A stretch of DNA of 64,000 nt from Bacteroidota bacterium (GCA_013289015.1 JABDAV010000005.1:1-64000); one strand, 5' to 3'. Positions 26,001-35,534 are shown, numbered from the stretch's first letter. The notes: generated by a model from the sequence alone, not told the origin. Program-made: numbers and translations.

Positions 26001-26348
26001 ATGAACCAGGAAGAAAATTACTTTCAGGATACAAGAAGTAAGTTAAAGCAATATGTTTATAAACGCATATTGCTTTTACGATTGCAGGCAATAGAAAAGG
26101 CTTCCAAGCTTGCATCAGCAATAATAACAATTACGGTTGTTGTTATTGTGGCATTATTTGTTTTGATATTTTTAAGCATTACTGCTGCCTATTGGCTTGC
26201 ATCGTTAACAGGAAGTATTATTCTGGGATTCGGCATTGTTGCTTTGTTTTATCTCATTGCCTTTGTTTTTGTGGCCTTGTTTCTGAGAAAGATGTTGCAG
26301 GATTTCTTTATCAATAAATTCATTCACCTATTAACAAAAAAGGATTAA
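26001..26348 (+). CDS. Putative holin-superfamily/Holin-X-like membrane protein
   Basis: 115-residue protein with two adjacent hydrophobic helices (about residues 37-60 and 68-92) and basic termini; it resembles the phage_holin_3_6 / Holin-X group common in non-phage genomes. There are no phage genes around, so a role in envelope homeostasis is more likely than lysis. It is two bases upstream of the next gene and 33 downstream of the YtxH gene, implying one operon. Confidence 0.75.
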   Translation: MNQEENYFQDTRSKLKQYVYKRILLLRLQAIEKASKLASAIITITVVVIVALFVLIFLSITAAYWLASLTGSIILGFGIVALFYLIAFVFVALFLRKMLQDFFINKFIHLLTKKD

Positions 26349-26350
26349 AC

Positions 26351-26809
26351 ATGCCATCGAGAATCGTGCTTAACAATGGTGAATATGATCTTTCGCATAT
26401 AATCAACCTTAAAGAGTTAGAGGAAGAAATTCAATCTTTAAAACTGGATATAAAAAAACAAGGAGAGGAGCTTGAAGTTCAGATACGCAGGCTGCCTCAA
26501 CAGGCAGTAAAGTCTGCTACAGAAACCCTGCTGCCTTCTTTCTTAAATAATTTAGTAAGCAGCGGCACATGGAAATTGTTGCTAAGCGGTGCTGCAATGT
26601 TTGCAAATCCTTTTGCAAAAGGATTTGGTTTTAAAAAGAATATTGTAAGTTCTGCAAAAAGACTTGGATTGATTACGTTGGTAAAAACTGCGTATAATTT
26701 GTGGAGCAACCGGCGGGCATCAAAAAATAATGAGTCAATAAATAAACAACATGGCGCTAAAAAACCTGTTGTTACTATGTTGAATACAAAAGGACCTAGG
26801 AAAAATTAG
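26351..26809 (+). CDS. Hypothetical protein of the YtxH/holin-like operon
   Basis: 152-residue protein. An N-terminal heptad-like region (LKELEEEIQSLKLDIKKQGE, about residues 18-37) suggests a coiled coil; the middle (NLVSSGTWKLLLSGAAMFAN, about 67-86) is weakly hydrophobic; the tail is basic. The family is unknown to me. Position suggests a membrane-associated partner of the two preceding small proteins. Its last 14 bases overlap the convergent RelA/SpoT gene. Confidence 0.65.
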   Translation: MPSRIVLNNGEYDLSHIINLKELEEEIQSLKLDIKKQGEELEVQIRRLPQQAVKSATETLLPSFLNNLVSSGTWKLLLSGAAMFANPFAKGFGFKKNIVSSAKRLGLITLVKTAYNLWSNRRASKNNESINKQHGAKKPVVTMLNTKGPRKN

Positions 26810-29057
26810 CATCTTCGTCATCAAGTCTTTGCACTTCCTGTATTCCGTTTAATTGCTTAAGCCTGTTTACAAGATCTTCGAGTTCTTCTTTATCGTGAAC
26901 GAACACTTTTATTATTCCTTCGAATAAGCCGTCGCCGGATTCAATAGTAAGTGCTGAAATATTAATGCCTAACTCGCCGCTTATAATGTTGGTTATTTTA
27001 TTAATAACGCCAACGTCATCAATACCAATGATCTTAACGCCTGTTAAGAAAGATATTTCTTTATTCTTTGCCCATTTTGTTTTTACAATGCGTGGTGCAT
27101 AATTAGCCATTAATTGTGCTGCATTAGGGCAGTTTGTTCTGTGGATGATGAGGCCTTTGCCTGTACTTACAAATCCAAACACATCATCACCTGGAATTGG
27201 GCTGCAACATTTTGCAAGTGAATATTTTATTTTATCGCTGCTTTCACCAAAGATTATAAGTTCAGAATCTTTTTTAGATGAATGTTTATATTCGGTTTCA
27301 TGTTTTACTTCAACAATTGTTTTTTGCGGCCTCGGCATTTCAAGTTTTCCGGCGATAACCACAGCATCTTTTAATTCTTTTAATTCATTCTGTTTTATGG
27401 CAATGTTATAAAAGAGATCAAGCTGGGAGGGCGTTTTATAAAAAGATACAATCTCATCAATATTCTGTTGATTAAATGCAACATTTATGTGTTCAAGCTT
27501 ACGCTGCAAAACACTTTTTCCATCTTCTGCAACCTTTCTTTTTTCTTCCTTGAGTGAATCTTTTATTTTAGTCCGGGCCTTTGCGGTAACTACAAATTTC
27601 AGCCAGTCTTCCGTTGGTTTTTGTTTATTGCTTGTAATGATCTCTACCTGGTCTCCGCTGCGCAATTTGTGACTGATAGGAACGAGCTTATGATTTACTT
27701 TAGCCCCTATACAACGGCTTCCGATTGCAGAATGTATTATGAAAGCAAAGTCAAGTGCTGTACTGTTTACAGGTAACATTTTTACGTCGCCCTTTGGTGT
27801 AAATACATAAATTTCTTCAGCAAGGAAACTGGTTTTAAAATCCTGTAAGAAATCCACACTGTCTGTATCCTGGCCGCTTATTACTTCCCTTATCTGTGCA
27901 AACCATTTATCAAAGCGGTCTTCATCGGCACTTCCTTCTTTATATTTATAGTGTGCTGCCAAACCTTTTTCCGCGATCTCGTTCATACGGTTGGTGCGTA
28001 TCTGCACTTCCACCCATTTTCCCTGCGGGCCCATTACTGTTGTATGCAGCGCTTCATAGCCATTGCTTTTAGGATTGCTTATCCAATCGCGCAGACGTTC
28101 GGGTGAAGGGAGGTATTCATCCGTTATGAGTGAATATACTTTCCAGCATTCTTCTTTTTCTTTTTCGGGTGATGAAAAAACAATGATGCGGATGGCAAAC
28201 AAATCATACACTTCATCAAAATCAACGCCTTTCTTTTTCATTTTATTCCAGATGGAATGAATGCTTTTAGGCCTGCCATAGATATCAAAATTGAATCCTG
28301 CTTTTTTTAGTTTATCTTTTAATGGTTTGATAAATTCATTGATATAGCGGCTACGCTCTCTTTTTGTTTCAGAAAGTTTTTGTGCAATTTCTTTGTAACC
28401 TTCCGGTTCAAGATATTTCATTGAAAGATCTTCAAGCTCTGTTTTGATGTTATATAAACCCATGCGGTGTGCAAGTGGCGCGTACACCCAGATCGTTTCG
28501 CTGGATATCTTCAATTGTTTTTCGCGCTTCATGTAATCAAGCGTGCGCATATTATGAAGCCGGTCTGCAAGTTTTATCAGAATTACACGTGGGTCATCAG
28601 TAAGTGTAAGTAATATCTTTTTAAAATTCTCAGCCTGTTGGCTGGTACTTGTATCAATAACATTTGAAATTTTTGTCAGCCCGTCAACAATGCGCGCTAT
28701 CTCGCTTCCAAATTCTCTTTCTACATCTTCAGTAGTTACATCAGTATCTTCAACAGTGTCGTGTAATAAAGAACAAATAGTAGAACGAACGCCAAGACCG
28801 ATCTCTTCAACACAAATTATAGCTACGGCGATAGGATGCAAAATGTAAGGCTCACCACTTTTGCGCCTCATGGTCTTATGCGCTTCTGCAGCAATTTCAA
28901 AAGCACGGCGCACTAATTCCTCGTCGCCTTTTTTCAGCTTTGGCCGCAGCACTTTTAATAAAGCACGATATTGCCTTAGAATTAATTTTTTTTCCTGCTC
29001 GGGGGTTAGATTATATTTCGGTAACTCAACCTGTTGCTCAATTGCCTGTTCACTCAT
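26796..29057 (-). CDS. Bifunctional (p)ppGpp synthetase/hydrolase (RelA/SpoT)
   Basis: Stringent-response enzyme. Domains in order: HD hydrolase (LHDTVEDTDVT at about residue 95 has the catalytic His-Asp), synthetase (DLFAIRIIV at about 285), TGS (IYVFTPKGDVKMLP at about 410), a helical region with CCSPIPGDDVFGF, and a C-terminal ACT domain (GVKIIGIDDVGVINKITNI). Both catalytic regions look intact, so synthesis and hydrolysis are expected. ATG at 29057 is preferred; the frame could begin at a TTG two codons earlier. 753 residues is usual for a single Rsh enzyme in this phylum. Confidence 0.95.
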   Translation of the reverse strand: MSEQAIEQQVELPKYNLTPEQEKKLILRQYRALLKVLRPKLKKGDEELVRRAFEIAAEAHKTMRRKSGEPYILHPIAVAIICVEEIGLGVRSTICSLLHDTVEDTDVTTEDVEREFGSEIARIVDGLTKISNVIDTSTSQQAENFKKILLTLTDDPRVILIKLADRLHNMRTLDYMKREKQLKISSETIWVYAPLAHRMGLYNIKTELEDLSMKYLEPEGYKEIAQKLSETKRERSRYINEFIKPLKDKLKKAGFNFDIYGRPKSIHSIWNKMKKKGVDFDEVYDLFAIRIIVFSSPEKEKEECWKVYSLITDEYLPSPERLRDWISNPKSNGYEALHTTVMGPQGKWVEVQIRTNRMNEIAEKGLAAHYKYKEGSADEDRFDKWFAQIREVISGQDTDSVDFLQDFKTSFLAEEIYVFTPKGDVKMLPVNSTALDFAFIIHSAIGSRCIGAKVNHKLVPISHKLRSGDQVEIITSNKQKPTEDWLKFVVTAKARTKIKDSLKEEKRKVAEDGKSVLQRKLEHINVAFNQQNIDEIVSFYKTPSQLDLFYNIAIKQNELKELKDAVVIAGKLEMPRPQKTIVEVKHETEYKHSSKKDSELIIFGESSDKIKYSLAKCCSPIPGDDVFGFVSTGKGLIIHRTNCPNAAQLMANYAPRIVKTKWAKNKEISFLTGVKIIGIDDVGVINKITNIISGELGINISALTIESGDGLFEGIIKVFVHDKEELEDLVNRLKQLNGIQEVQRLDDEDANFS

Positions 29058-29109
29058 ACACAACGAATTTACAAAAATGTACAGAATGCTTATATTAATA
29101 CTTAGCTAA

Positions 29110-29303
29110 GAAGCTGTTTAAATTTATAATTTTCAAACACTTCATATAAGAAAAAGAGCATAATATACATTTGAACCACATAGGATCACAGGCACATAGT
29201 GATCACATAGACTTAGCTATGTGTGTATTTTCTATGTATCTATGTGTCTATTGTGGTAAAATACCTGCATACGAAATATTTGAAATCATTTTTAAACAGC
29301 TTC
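29110..29303. mobile_element. MITE-like element, 194 bp
   Basis: Perfect 13-bp terminal inverted repeats, GAAGCTGTTTAAA (29110-29122) and TTTAAACAGCTTC (29291-29303), are flanked on both sides by TAA (29107-29109 and 29304-29306), a likely 3-bp target duplication. Homology between the arms continues imperfectly for another dozen bases. There is no credible transposase gene inside. The core (29171-29257) is itself an imperfect palindrome of CACATAG/CTATGTG units that begins TTGAACCACATAG and ends ATTGTGGT. Confidence 0.7.
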
Positions 29304-29455
29304 TAAGAGTAATATACAAAGACAGTTTATACAGCAAAGAGTTGTCAGAATTTTTTTAATTTCAAATTCTTAATGTAATAAGAGATGTTTCAATTTTTGT
29401 TTTCTGTACCTTAGGGCAATGCTAATTGCTTGCCATTGATTAAATCATTAATGGT

Positions 29456-29707
29456 ATGATGTACGAATACTTCTTGTACCCTCTTATTATATTGTTGCTG
29501 TTATTGATAACAGTAAAAACAGTCTTATTTTTTTCAAGCACAACAAACCCCAGCTTACAGAATTGGTTTTTTTTCAGCAATTATTCCATTTACAATTCAA
29601 GAAATCTTAAAAGCAGGAAGCTAAAGCTGTTGCAAAATAAATTAACGCTGTCTATAGTTATTATAGGCTTGCTTACCGTAGTAGTATTTTTTCTCTTTCA
29701 CAGCTAA
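29456..29707 (+). CDS. Small hypothetical two-helix membrane protein
   Basis: 83 residues with an N-terminal helix (FLYPLIILLLLLITVKTVLF, about residues 6-25) and a C-terminal helix (LTLSIVIIGLLTVVVFFLF, about 63-81), with a short, aromatic and basic middle. No family recognised. Codon use is compatible with a gene, but the AT-rich composition makes such an ORF easier by chance. Start at 29456 or 29459. It converges on feoB with an 17-base gap. Confidence 0.5.
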   Translation: MMYEYFLYPLIILLLLLITVKTVLFFSSTTNPSLQNWFFFSNYSIYNSRNLKSRKLKLLQNKLTLSIVIIGLLTVVVFFLFHS

Positions 29708-29724
29708 GGAGCCAGTATTTCAGA

Positions 29725-31863
29725 TCAAAAGATATGAAATATCAGAAGGCTCATCAGGTATGCAAGGCCCGTCATATATATAAACTGAACTGCAGGCCAT
29801 TTCCATGAACCGGTTTCTTTTCTTACAATAGCAAGCGTACTCATACATTGCATGGCAAAAACATAAAAAACCATCAACGATAAAGCAGCGGGTAAAGTAT
29901 AAACCTTAGTACCATCTTCATTCACTGCGCTTTGCATTTTCTGTTGCAATGTGCTGTTATCTTTATCTTCAACACTGTAAAGCGTTGCCATTGTTCCAAC
30001 AAAAACTTCTCTTGCTGCAAATGAAGTAATTAATGCAATGCCTATTTTCCAATCGTAGCCCAGAGGTTTAATAACAGGTTCAATCGTTTTACCCAAAATA
30101 CCTGCGAAAGAATTTTGAAGTTTTTCTGATTTGTATTGTTTTTCTATAACAATTGCCTGTTGTTCCGATTTATTTTGCTGTTGTAATATTGCGTATTTTT
30201 CATCAACAGTACGCATGCGACCCGGCGGTCCATAGTTGCTGAGAACCCATAATAATAAACTGATAAAAAGAATAACTCTTCCTGCATCGGTTACAAAAAT
30301 TTTTGCCTTCTCAATCATTGTTATACCAACATTTTTCCAGCGTGGTGCACGATAAACAGGCAGCTCCAGGATGAAGTAACTTTTTTCTTTCATCTTAATG
30401 ATGAACTTAAAAACATAACTAACAATAAGCGCCATTACGGTACCCAAAAGGTACAAGCTCATCATTACCAAACCCTGAAGGCTTAAAAAACCTAAATAAT
30501 ATTTATTTGGAATTACCAATGCTATCAAAATAGTATAGACAGGCAAACGCGCACTGCAACTCATCAAAGGTGTTACCAGTATGGTTAGTAATCTTTCTTT
30601 TTTGTTTTCAATATTCCGCGCTGACATTATAGCCGGCACAGCACAGGCAAAGCCGCTGATCATCGGCATTACGCTTTTGCCATTCAATCCAACTTTGCGC
30701 ATAAGCTTATCACTTAAAAAACTTATCCGCGCCATATAACCTGTGTCTTCAAGCAAGGTTATCAATCCAAACAAGATCATTATTTGCGGCACAAAAACAA
30801 GGATGCCATTTAAGCCTGCTATCAAACCATTTATGATAAGATCGCTCCACCACGCTGTTGGCAAAACAGATGTTAGCCATCCGCTGATCTGTGAAAAACT
30901 CCAGTCAATGGCATTCATCGGGTATTGCGCCAGCCAGAATATACTTTGAAATAATATGAACAGAACAACCAGCAGTATAGCGTAACCCCAAACGCGGTTC
31001 AATAAAATATTATCAAGATGTTCGGTGAATAATTTGCGTTGCAAAGGATCAGGCTCAACAACGTTTTGCTGCATCACCTGTTTAATGCGTTTATAACGCT
31101 GTAAAATTTCTTCAGCCTGTGTTTTTGAGGAATTAAAGTTTGTAGCTCTTTCTGCTTCTTCAATTGCTTCATTAACCTGAAAAGACAATCCAAAATTTTC
31201 ATGATTGATGAGATAATGGATGCCTTCATAATCGCCAACTCCGGGCAAGATCTTTTTTATTTTATTCACTGCGGTATTTGCCAGCGAAGCATTGTCAATG
31301 AAATCTCTTTTTTGAACGGGCGCAATTTGTTTAGTGGTTTGTACCAGCACTTTTTTTAGCTGTCCAATGCCTTTATTTTTTCTTGGATTTACCGGTATAA
31401 CCGGGACGCCTAATTCAGTTGAAAGGCCGTCAACGTCAATCTCAATACCTTTCCTGCGCGCAATATCCATCATGGTAAGCGCTATTACAACAGGATATTT
31501 AAGATCAATAACCTGGCTGCAGAAAAGCAGGTTGCGTTTAAGATTGCTGGCATCCGCGATCAATAAAATTATTTCCGGATGAATATGTTCATCAGCACGC
31601 ATCAACACTTTATAGGCAACCCATTCATCACTACGGCGCGGATATAAACTATATGTTCCCGGCAGATCAATGATGGTGGAACTGATATCTTCATCAAGTA
31701 TACTTGTGCCTGTTTTTTTGTCAACAGTAACACCCGGAAAATTTCCAACTTTTTGGTTAAGCCCTGTTAATGCATTAAATAAAGAAGATTTGCCACTATT
31801 AGGATTGCCAACCAACGCTATATTAACACTATTACGTACCAGCAGATAAAATTTAGCGGGCAA
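29725..31863 (-). CDS. feoB: Ferrous iron transport protein B
   Basis: Inner-membrane Fe(II) transporter with a cytosolic G domain. G1 GNPNSGKSSLFN (about residues 19-30), switch region FPGVTVDKK, and G3 DLPGTYSLYP (about 66-75) are clear. The membrane part carries the two gate repeats, GFACAVPAIMSARNIENKKE with the conserved Cys near residue 405, and a later ASLFAAREVF-like segment around ITSFAAREVFVGTM. Length 712 is normal. No ATG fits: the frame starts at a TTG (31863), with an upstream stop at 31879-31881. No feoA lies next to it. Confidence 0.93.
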   Translation of the reverse strand: MPAKFYLLVRNSVNIALVGNPNSGKSSLFNALTGLNQKVGNFPGVTVDKKTGTSILDEDISSTIIDLPGTYSLYPRRSDEWVAYKVLMRADEHIHPEIILLIADASNLKRNLLFCSQVIDLKYPVVIALTMMDIARRKGIEIDVDGLSTELGVPVIPVNPRKNKGIGQLKKVLVQTTKQIAPVQKRDFIDNASLANTAVNKIKKILPGVGDYEGIHYLINHENFGLSFQVNEAIEEAERATNFNSSKTQAEEILQRYKRIKQVMQQNVVEPDPLQRKLFTEHLDNILLNRVWGYAILLVVLFILFQSIFWLAQYPMNAIDWSFSQISGWLTSVLPTAWWSDLIINGLIAGLNGILVFVPQIMILFGLITLLEDTGYMARISFLSDKLMRKVGLNGKSVMPMISGFACAVPAIMSARNIENKKERLLTILVTPLMSCSARLPVYTILIALVIPNKYYLGFLSLQGLVMMSLYLLGTVMALIVSYVFKFIIKMKEKSYFILELPVYRAPRWKNVGITMIEKAKIFVTDAGRVILFISLLLWVLSNYGPPGRMRTVDEKYAILQQQNKSEQQAIVIEKQYKSEKLQNSFAGILGKTIEPVIKPLGYDWKIGIALITSFAAREVFVGTMATLYSVEDKDNSTLQQKMQSAVNEDGTKVYTLPAALSLMVFYVFAMQCMSTLAIVRKETGSWKWPAVQFIYMTGLAYLMSLLIFHIF

Positions 31864-32016
31864 AAATAAATGCTTCGGTCAAAATATAATTACGAGATAA
31901 GGAGTTTTGCAATGGTTTAAGGGTTATTTAATATGCTAATCTTAAATCTTTTTCGTTATAAATGAAAACAGGTTATCATTTCTGATTTCAAAAAGGTTAA
32001 TAAAAATTCTGTCTCT

Positions 32017-32024
32017 TACATTTG
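32017..32024 (+). promoter_or_regulatory. Bacteroidota-type -7 box (TACATTTG) upstream of the M28 peptidase
   Basis: Perfect TAnnTTTG match 18 bases before the start codon at 32043; the -33 element is not obvious. Confidence 0.5.
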
Positions 32025-32042
32025 TTACCACAAGAAAGAAAA

Positions 32043-33683
32043 ATGAAAAAATTATTGCTGATTCTGATGACGCTCCCTTGTTTGTTTTTTGCCCAGGCAC
32101 AATCCAAAAAAGCCAAGGCAAAAGCTGATAAAACAATTTTAGTAAATATTCAAAACCACATTCAGTACCTCGCATCTGATAAGCTGGAAGGAAGGAGAGC
32201 GGGAACCAACGGTGAAGCATTGGCAATGCAATACATCAGCAGCCAGTTTCAAAAATATAATCTTACACCGAAAGGAGATGACGGCTTTATTCAGCAGTTT
32301 GAAATAAGCGAAGGCAAAGCCTTTAACTCACCTGACAATTATTTTAGTGTAAATGGCGCTAAGCTTGAATCCAAAACAGATTATTACCCTTTAGCATTCT
32401 CTGCAAACAATTCTGCAAAAGGAAGTGTTTCGCCCATGTTGCGCGAAGCAAACCAAATATGGTTCTGGAATGTATCTGATATGCTTGAAGACAATAAAGG
32501 CAATCCGCATTTTGATATGATAAATGCCGTAAAGGAAGAAGCCCTGAAAGATGCAAAAAAGGGAGCGAAGGCATTAATAGTTTATAACACTTCAAATGCA
32601 GCGGATAATATTTTATTCGAAAAAAAAGATACCACTGATGCAGTGGCTATTCCTGTATTATATCTTACGCAAGGTGCTATGTCGAAATATTTTGCTGATC
32701 CTACCAGCATTTATGACCTCGACTTAAATGTACATATAGCAACAGATAACCGCGAGGCTCATAATGTTATCGGGTATATGAATTTTAATGCACCTACCAC
32801 AGTTGTGATCGGCGCGCACTACGATCATTTGGGTTATGGAGAAGATGGTAACAGTTTGGATGGAACCGGCCAGATTCATAATGGAGCCGATGATAATGCA
32901 AGTGGCACAGCCGCGTTGATAGAGCTTGCAAGAATATTATACAATACCAAAGCGCGTAATAATAATTACCTGTTCATTGCTTTTTCGGGCGAGGAATTAG
33001 GGTTATTGGGTTCAAAATATTGGTTACAGCATCCAACAGCTAATGTGAATACCAATTACATGATAAACATGGATATGATCGGGAGATATGATTCTTCACG
33101 CAAACTTACTATTGGTGGCTATGGTACTTCACCAACCTGGGGTGAAGTTTTTCAAACAACTACCGATCGCAACCTGGTGGTAAAGTTTGACAGCAGCGGC
33201 AGCGGCCCTAGTGATCATTCTTCTTTCTATCATGACAGCATTCCTGTACTTTTCTTTTTTACAAACACAGAACCTGATTATCATAAAGCAACCGATGACG
33301 CAGATAAAATAAATTATAAAGACGAAACAGAAATCATTGATTATATCGCCAACATAATTAATGCAACAAATGATAAAGGCAAGCTTACATTTCTTAAAAC
33401 AAAAGACCAGGAAATGCGCAGCACTCATTTACCGGTAACATTAGGTGTTATGCCTGATTATGCTTATACCGGTTCAGGTATGCGCATTGATGCTGTAAGT
33501 AAAGGTAAAACTGCTGAAAAAGCGGGTTTAAAAGCAGGCGATGTTTTAATGCAGTTGGGTGATTACAAATTTGTTGATGTTGAAACGTACATGCAGGCGC
33601 TTCAGCATTTTAAGAAAGGAGATGCAACTACCCTGATCATCCAAAGAGAGGGCAAAGAGATGAAATTTGATGTGCAGTTTTAA
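32043..33683 (+). CDS. Secreted M28-family metallopeptidase with PDZ domain
   Basis: Zinc aminopeptidase-like enzyme exported by a signal peptide (ends FFAQAQ, about residue 19). Domains in order: M28 N-terminal part, an inserted protease-associated (PA) region (about 120-220), the M28 core and a C-terminal PDZ domain (about 455-545; AEKAGLKAGDVLMQLGDY). Zinc ligands and catalytic residues are visible: GAHYDHLG (His), GADDNASG (Asp), FSGEELGLLG (catalytic Glu and ligand), NMDMIGR (Asp) and SDHSSF (His). Length 546. Similar proteins digest peptides in the periplasm or outside the cell. Confidence 0.92.
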   Translation: MKKLLLILMTLPCLFFAQAQSKKAKAKADKTILVNIQNHIQYLASDKLEGRRAGTNGEALAMQYISSQFQKYNLTPKGDDGFIQQFEISEGKAFNSPDNYFSVNGAKLESKTDYYPLAFSANNSAKGSVSPMLREANQIWFWNVSDMLEDNKGNPHFDMINAVKEEALKDAKKGAKALIVYNTSNAADNILFEKKDTTDAVAIPVLYLTQGAMSKYFADPTSIYDLDLNVHIATDNREAHNVIGYMNFNAPTTVVIGAHYDHLGYGEDGNSLDGTGQIHNGADDNASGTAALIELARILYNTKARNNNYLFIAFSGEELGLLGSKYWLQHPTANVNTNYMINMDMIGRYDSSRKLTIGGYGTSPTWGEVFQTTTDRNLVVKFDSSGSGPSDHSSFYHDSIPVLFFFTNTEPDYHKATDDADKINYKDETEIIDYIANIINATNDKGKLTFLKTKDQEMRSTHLPVTLGVMPDYAYTGSGMRIDAVSKGKTAEKAGLKAGDVLMQLGDYKFVDVETYMQALQHFKKGDATTLIIQREGKEMKFDVQF

Positions 33684-33724
33684 ATTGTTTTATGCTTCAC
33701 TATTTCGTCATATTCTGGAATACA

Positions 33725-33747
33725 ACGTCACCAATAAACGGTGACGT
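33725..33747 (+). terminator. Stem-loop after the M28 peptidase gene
   Basis: ACGTCACC (33725-33732) and GGTGACGT (33740-33747) pair around a seven-base loop, followed by TTTGTG. A second, stronger terminator lies 45 bases further on. Confidence 0.6.
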
Positions 33748-33785
33748 TTGTGTTGTGCGTATAATTAATAATGATATCAATTAAA

Positions 33786-33826
33786 TAAAAAGCCGCAGTT
33801 CGTTTGTATGAGCTGCGGCTTTTTTA
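33786..33826. terminator. Bidirectional terminator
   Basis: AGCCGCAG (33791-33798) pairs with CTGCGGCT (33813-33820); A residues precede and T residues follow, so it can end transcription from both sides. It separates the convergent M28 peptidase and HisB-N-like genes. Confidence 0.85.
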
Positions 33827-33843
33827 TTGAAACAAGTAAATAA

Positions 33844-34419
33844 TTATTTGCTGTTTACATTCTTTAAAAAATTATAAATGTCTTCCCATCCTTTTGTTTC
33901 AAGCGCCAACGAAGTTTCGCGCAGCACTTCAACCGTATCGGTTAATTCTTTTAAGCCAAGGCCATCGCGCCTGTGAATCCATATTCCTTTGCAACCAAGA
34001 TTTTTCGCCATCTGCACATCGGTTATACGATCACCTATCACAAAAGAATTTTCAATATCATAATCAGGATTATTCAAATATTGTTTTACCATTCCTATGC
34101 GTGGTTTGCGGTTTGGCGATTTATCTTCTTTAAAAGAACCATCGATATAAACGGCTGCAAAATTCACATCTTCATTGCTGAAAGCTTTCATTATAAAATC
34201 CTGTATTGGCTGAAAATGTTCGTATGGGAAATAATCTGTTCCCAGGCCATCCTGGTTACTTACTATCACTAATTCATAATCAAATTCCGCAGCAATTAAA
34301 TTCATGTATTTAAAAACATGTGGAAGAAACTCAAGCTTATCCCAGCTATCAATATTGCCACTTTGAGGTTCAATTATAAGCGTGCCGTCACGATCAATAA
34401 ATAAAATTCTCTTTGCCAT
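33844..34419 (-). CDS. HAD phosphatase similar to the HisB N-terminal (histidinol-phosphatase) domain
   Basis: 191-residue HAD-superfamily phosphatase. The nucleophile motif FIDRDGTL (about residues 7-14), VSNQDGLGTDYFP (about 52-64), RKPRIGMVKQYL (about 103-114) and FVIGDRITDVQMAKNLG (about 126-142) match HisB-N. The four Cys/His zinc ligands present in the E. coli HisB domain (C-x-H and C-x-C just before RKP) are absent; the segment reads YIDGSFKEDKSPN. There is no IGP dehydratase domain and no other his gene nearby, so histidinol phosphate is only one possible substrate. Confidence 0.75.
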   Translation of the reverse strand: MAKRILFIDRDGTLIIEPQSGNIDSWDKLEFLPHVFKYMNLIAAEFDYELVIVSNQDGLGTDYFPYEHFQPIQDFIMKAFSNEDVNFAAVYIDGSFKEDKSPNRKPRIGMVKQYLNNPDYDIENSFVIGDRITDVQMAKNLGCKGIWIHRRDGLGLKELTDTVEVLRETSLALETKGWEDIYNFLKNVNSK

Positions 34420-34534
34420 AGGTGCAATGTTAGCAATTTGTTTTTATGTTGAATATTATTAAGCCGCAATATTATCTGCAGATAAAACAAAATAAGTATT
34501 TTTAAAAACCATTTATTCACCTAACGATGTTATC

Positions 34535-35455
34535 ATGAATACTACAAGAAGAAAATTTGTAACACAAAGTACGCTGGCAATTGCCGGCTTTTCATTACTG
34601 AGATCAAAAACCTTTGCAACGCCGTTTGCAAGTGATCACATTACCGGAATTCAATTGTATTCTGTAAGAGATGATATGACCAAAGATCCTTCAGGAACTT
34701 TAAAGCAGCTTTCAGCAATTGGTTACAGCTATGTTGAGCATGCAAATTATGTAAACCGGAAATTTTATGGATACAGCGCTGCCGATTTTAAAAAGTTGCT
34801 GGATGATCTTAATTTAAAAATGCGCAGCGGCCATACTGTAATGAATGCAGGGCATTGGGATGATTCAAAAAATGATTTTACTGATGTATGGAAAAACACT
34901 GTTGAAGATGCTGCAACTGTTGGACAGGAATTTGTGATAAGTCCATGGCTGGATGAAGCATTGCGAACAGATGTTGACAAGCTGAAAAAATTCATGGATG
35001 TATTTAATAAGAGCGGTGAATTATGCAAGCAATACAACATGAAGTTTGGCTATCACAATCATGATTTTGAAATAAGCACAAAGGTTGGCGATGAAAACCT
35101 ATACGATTTCATTATAAAAAACACCGATCCGAATCTTGTTATACAGCAAATGGATATTGGCAATATGTATGGCAATGGCGGACGGGCGATTGACATAATG
35201 AAAAAATACCCGGGAAGATTTGTATCAATGCATGTAAAAGATGAAATAAAATCCACCAAGAGCGAAATGGGCGGTGAACCTTATGAGAGCACTATTCTCG
35301 GAAAAGGCGTGCTTGATGTAAAGGCCATTATTGATTATGGCAAAAAGTATGGCGGCACAAAACATTTTATTATTGAACAGGAATCTTACCAGGGCTTGGC
35401 GCCGCTTGATTGCGCCAAAGAAGATCTCGCAGTAATGAAAAAATGGAAATATTAA
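34535..35455 (+). CDS. Sugar phosphate isomerase/epimerase (TIM barrel) with Tat-like signal
   Basis: Xylose-isomerase-like TIM-barrel protein. The N-terminus has a twin-arginine pattern, TTRRKFVTQSTLAIAGFSLL, and the mature part begins around residue 28. Barrel segments include GIQLYSVRDDM, MKFGYHNHDFEI (about 169-180, metal-ligand region), VIQQMDIGNMY and SMHVKDE with a final IIEQESY. Substrates of this family in Bacteroidota are usually sugars or keto-sugars and are seldom known. Length 306. Its terminator is shared with convergent bioB. Confidence 0.87.
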   Translation: MNTTRRKFVTQSTLAIAGFSLLRSKTFATPFASDHITGIQLYSVRDDMTKDPSGTLKQLSAIGYSYVEHANYVNRKFYGYSAADFKKLLDDLNLKMRSGHTVMNAGHWDDSKNDFTDVWKNTVEDAATVGQEFVISPWLDEALRTDVDKLKKFMDVFNKSGELCKQYNMKFGYHNHDFEISTKVGDENLYDFIIKNTDPNLVIQQMDIGNMYGNGGRAIDIMKKYPGRFVSMHVKDEIKSTKSEMGGEPYESTILGKGVLDVKAIIDYGKKYGGTKHFIIEQESYQGLAPLDCAKEDLAVMKKWKY

Positions 35456-35534
35456 TTTAAAAAACCAATATACAAGACTCAATCTTCAATAATCAATTAA
35501 AAAAACAATTTGAATATTAGTGTTCAAAGAAATA

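Noticed and set aside
26001-26348. Prophage holin
   Set aside because: No phage genes surround it, and the YtxH neighbour points to a chromosomal envelope-stress trio.
29171-29359. Small plus-strand ORF inside and after the MITE-like element
   Set aside because: It is read through the palindromic core and terminal repeat; nothing resembles a transposase or other gene.
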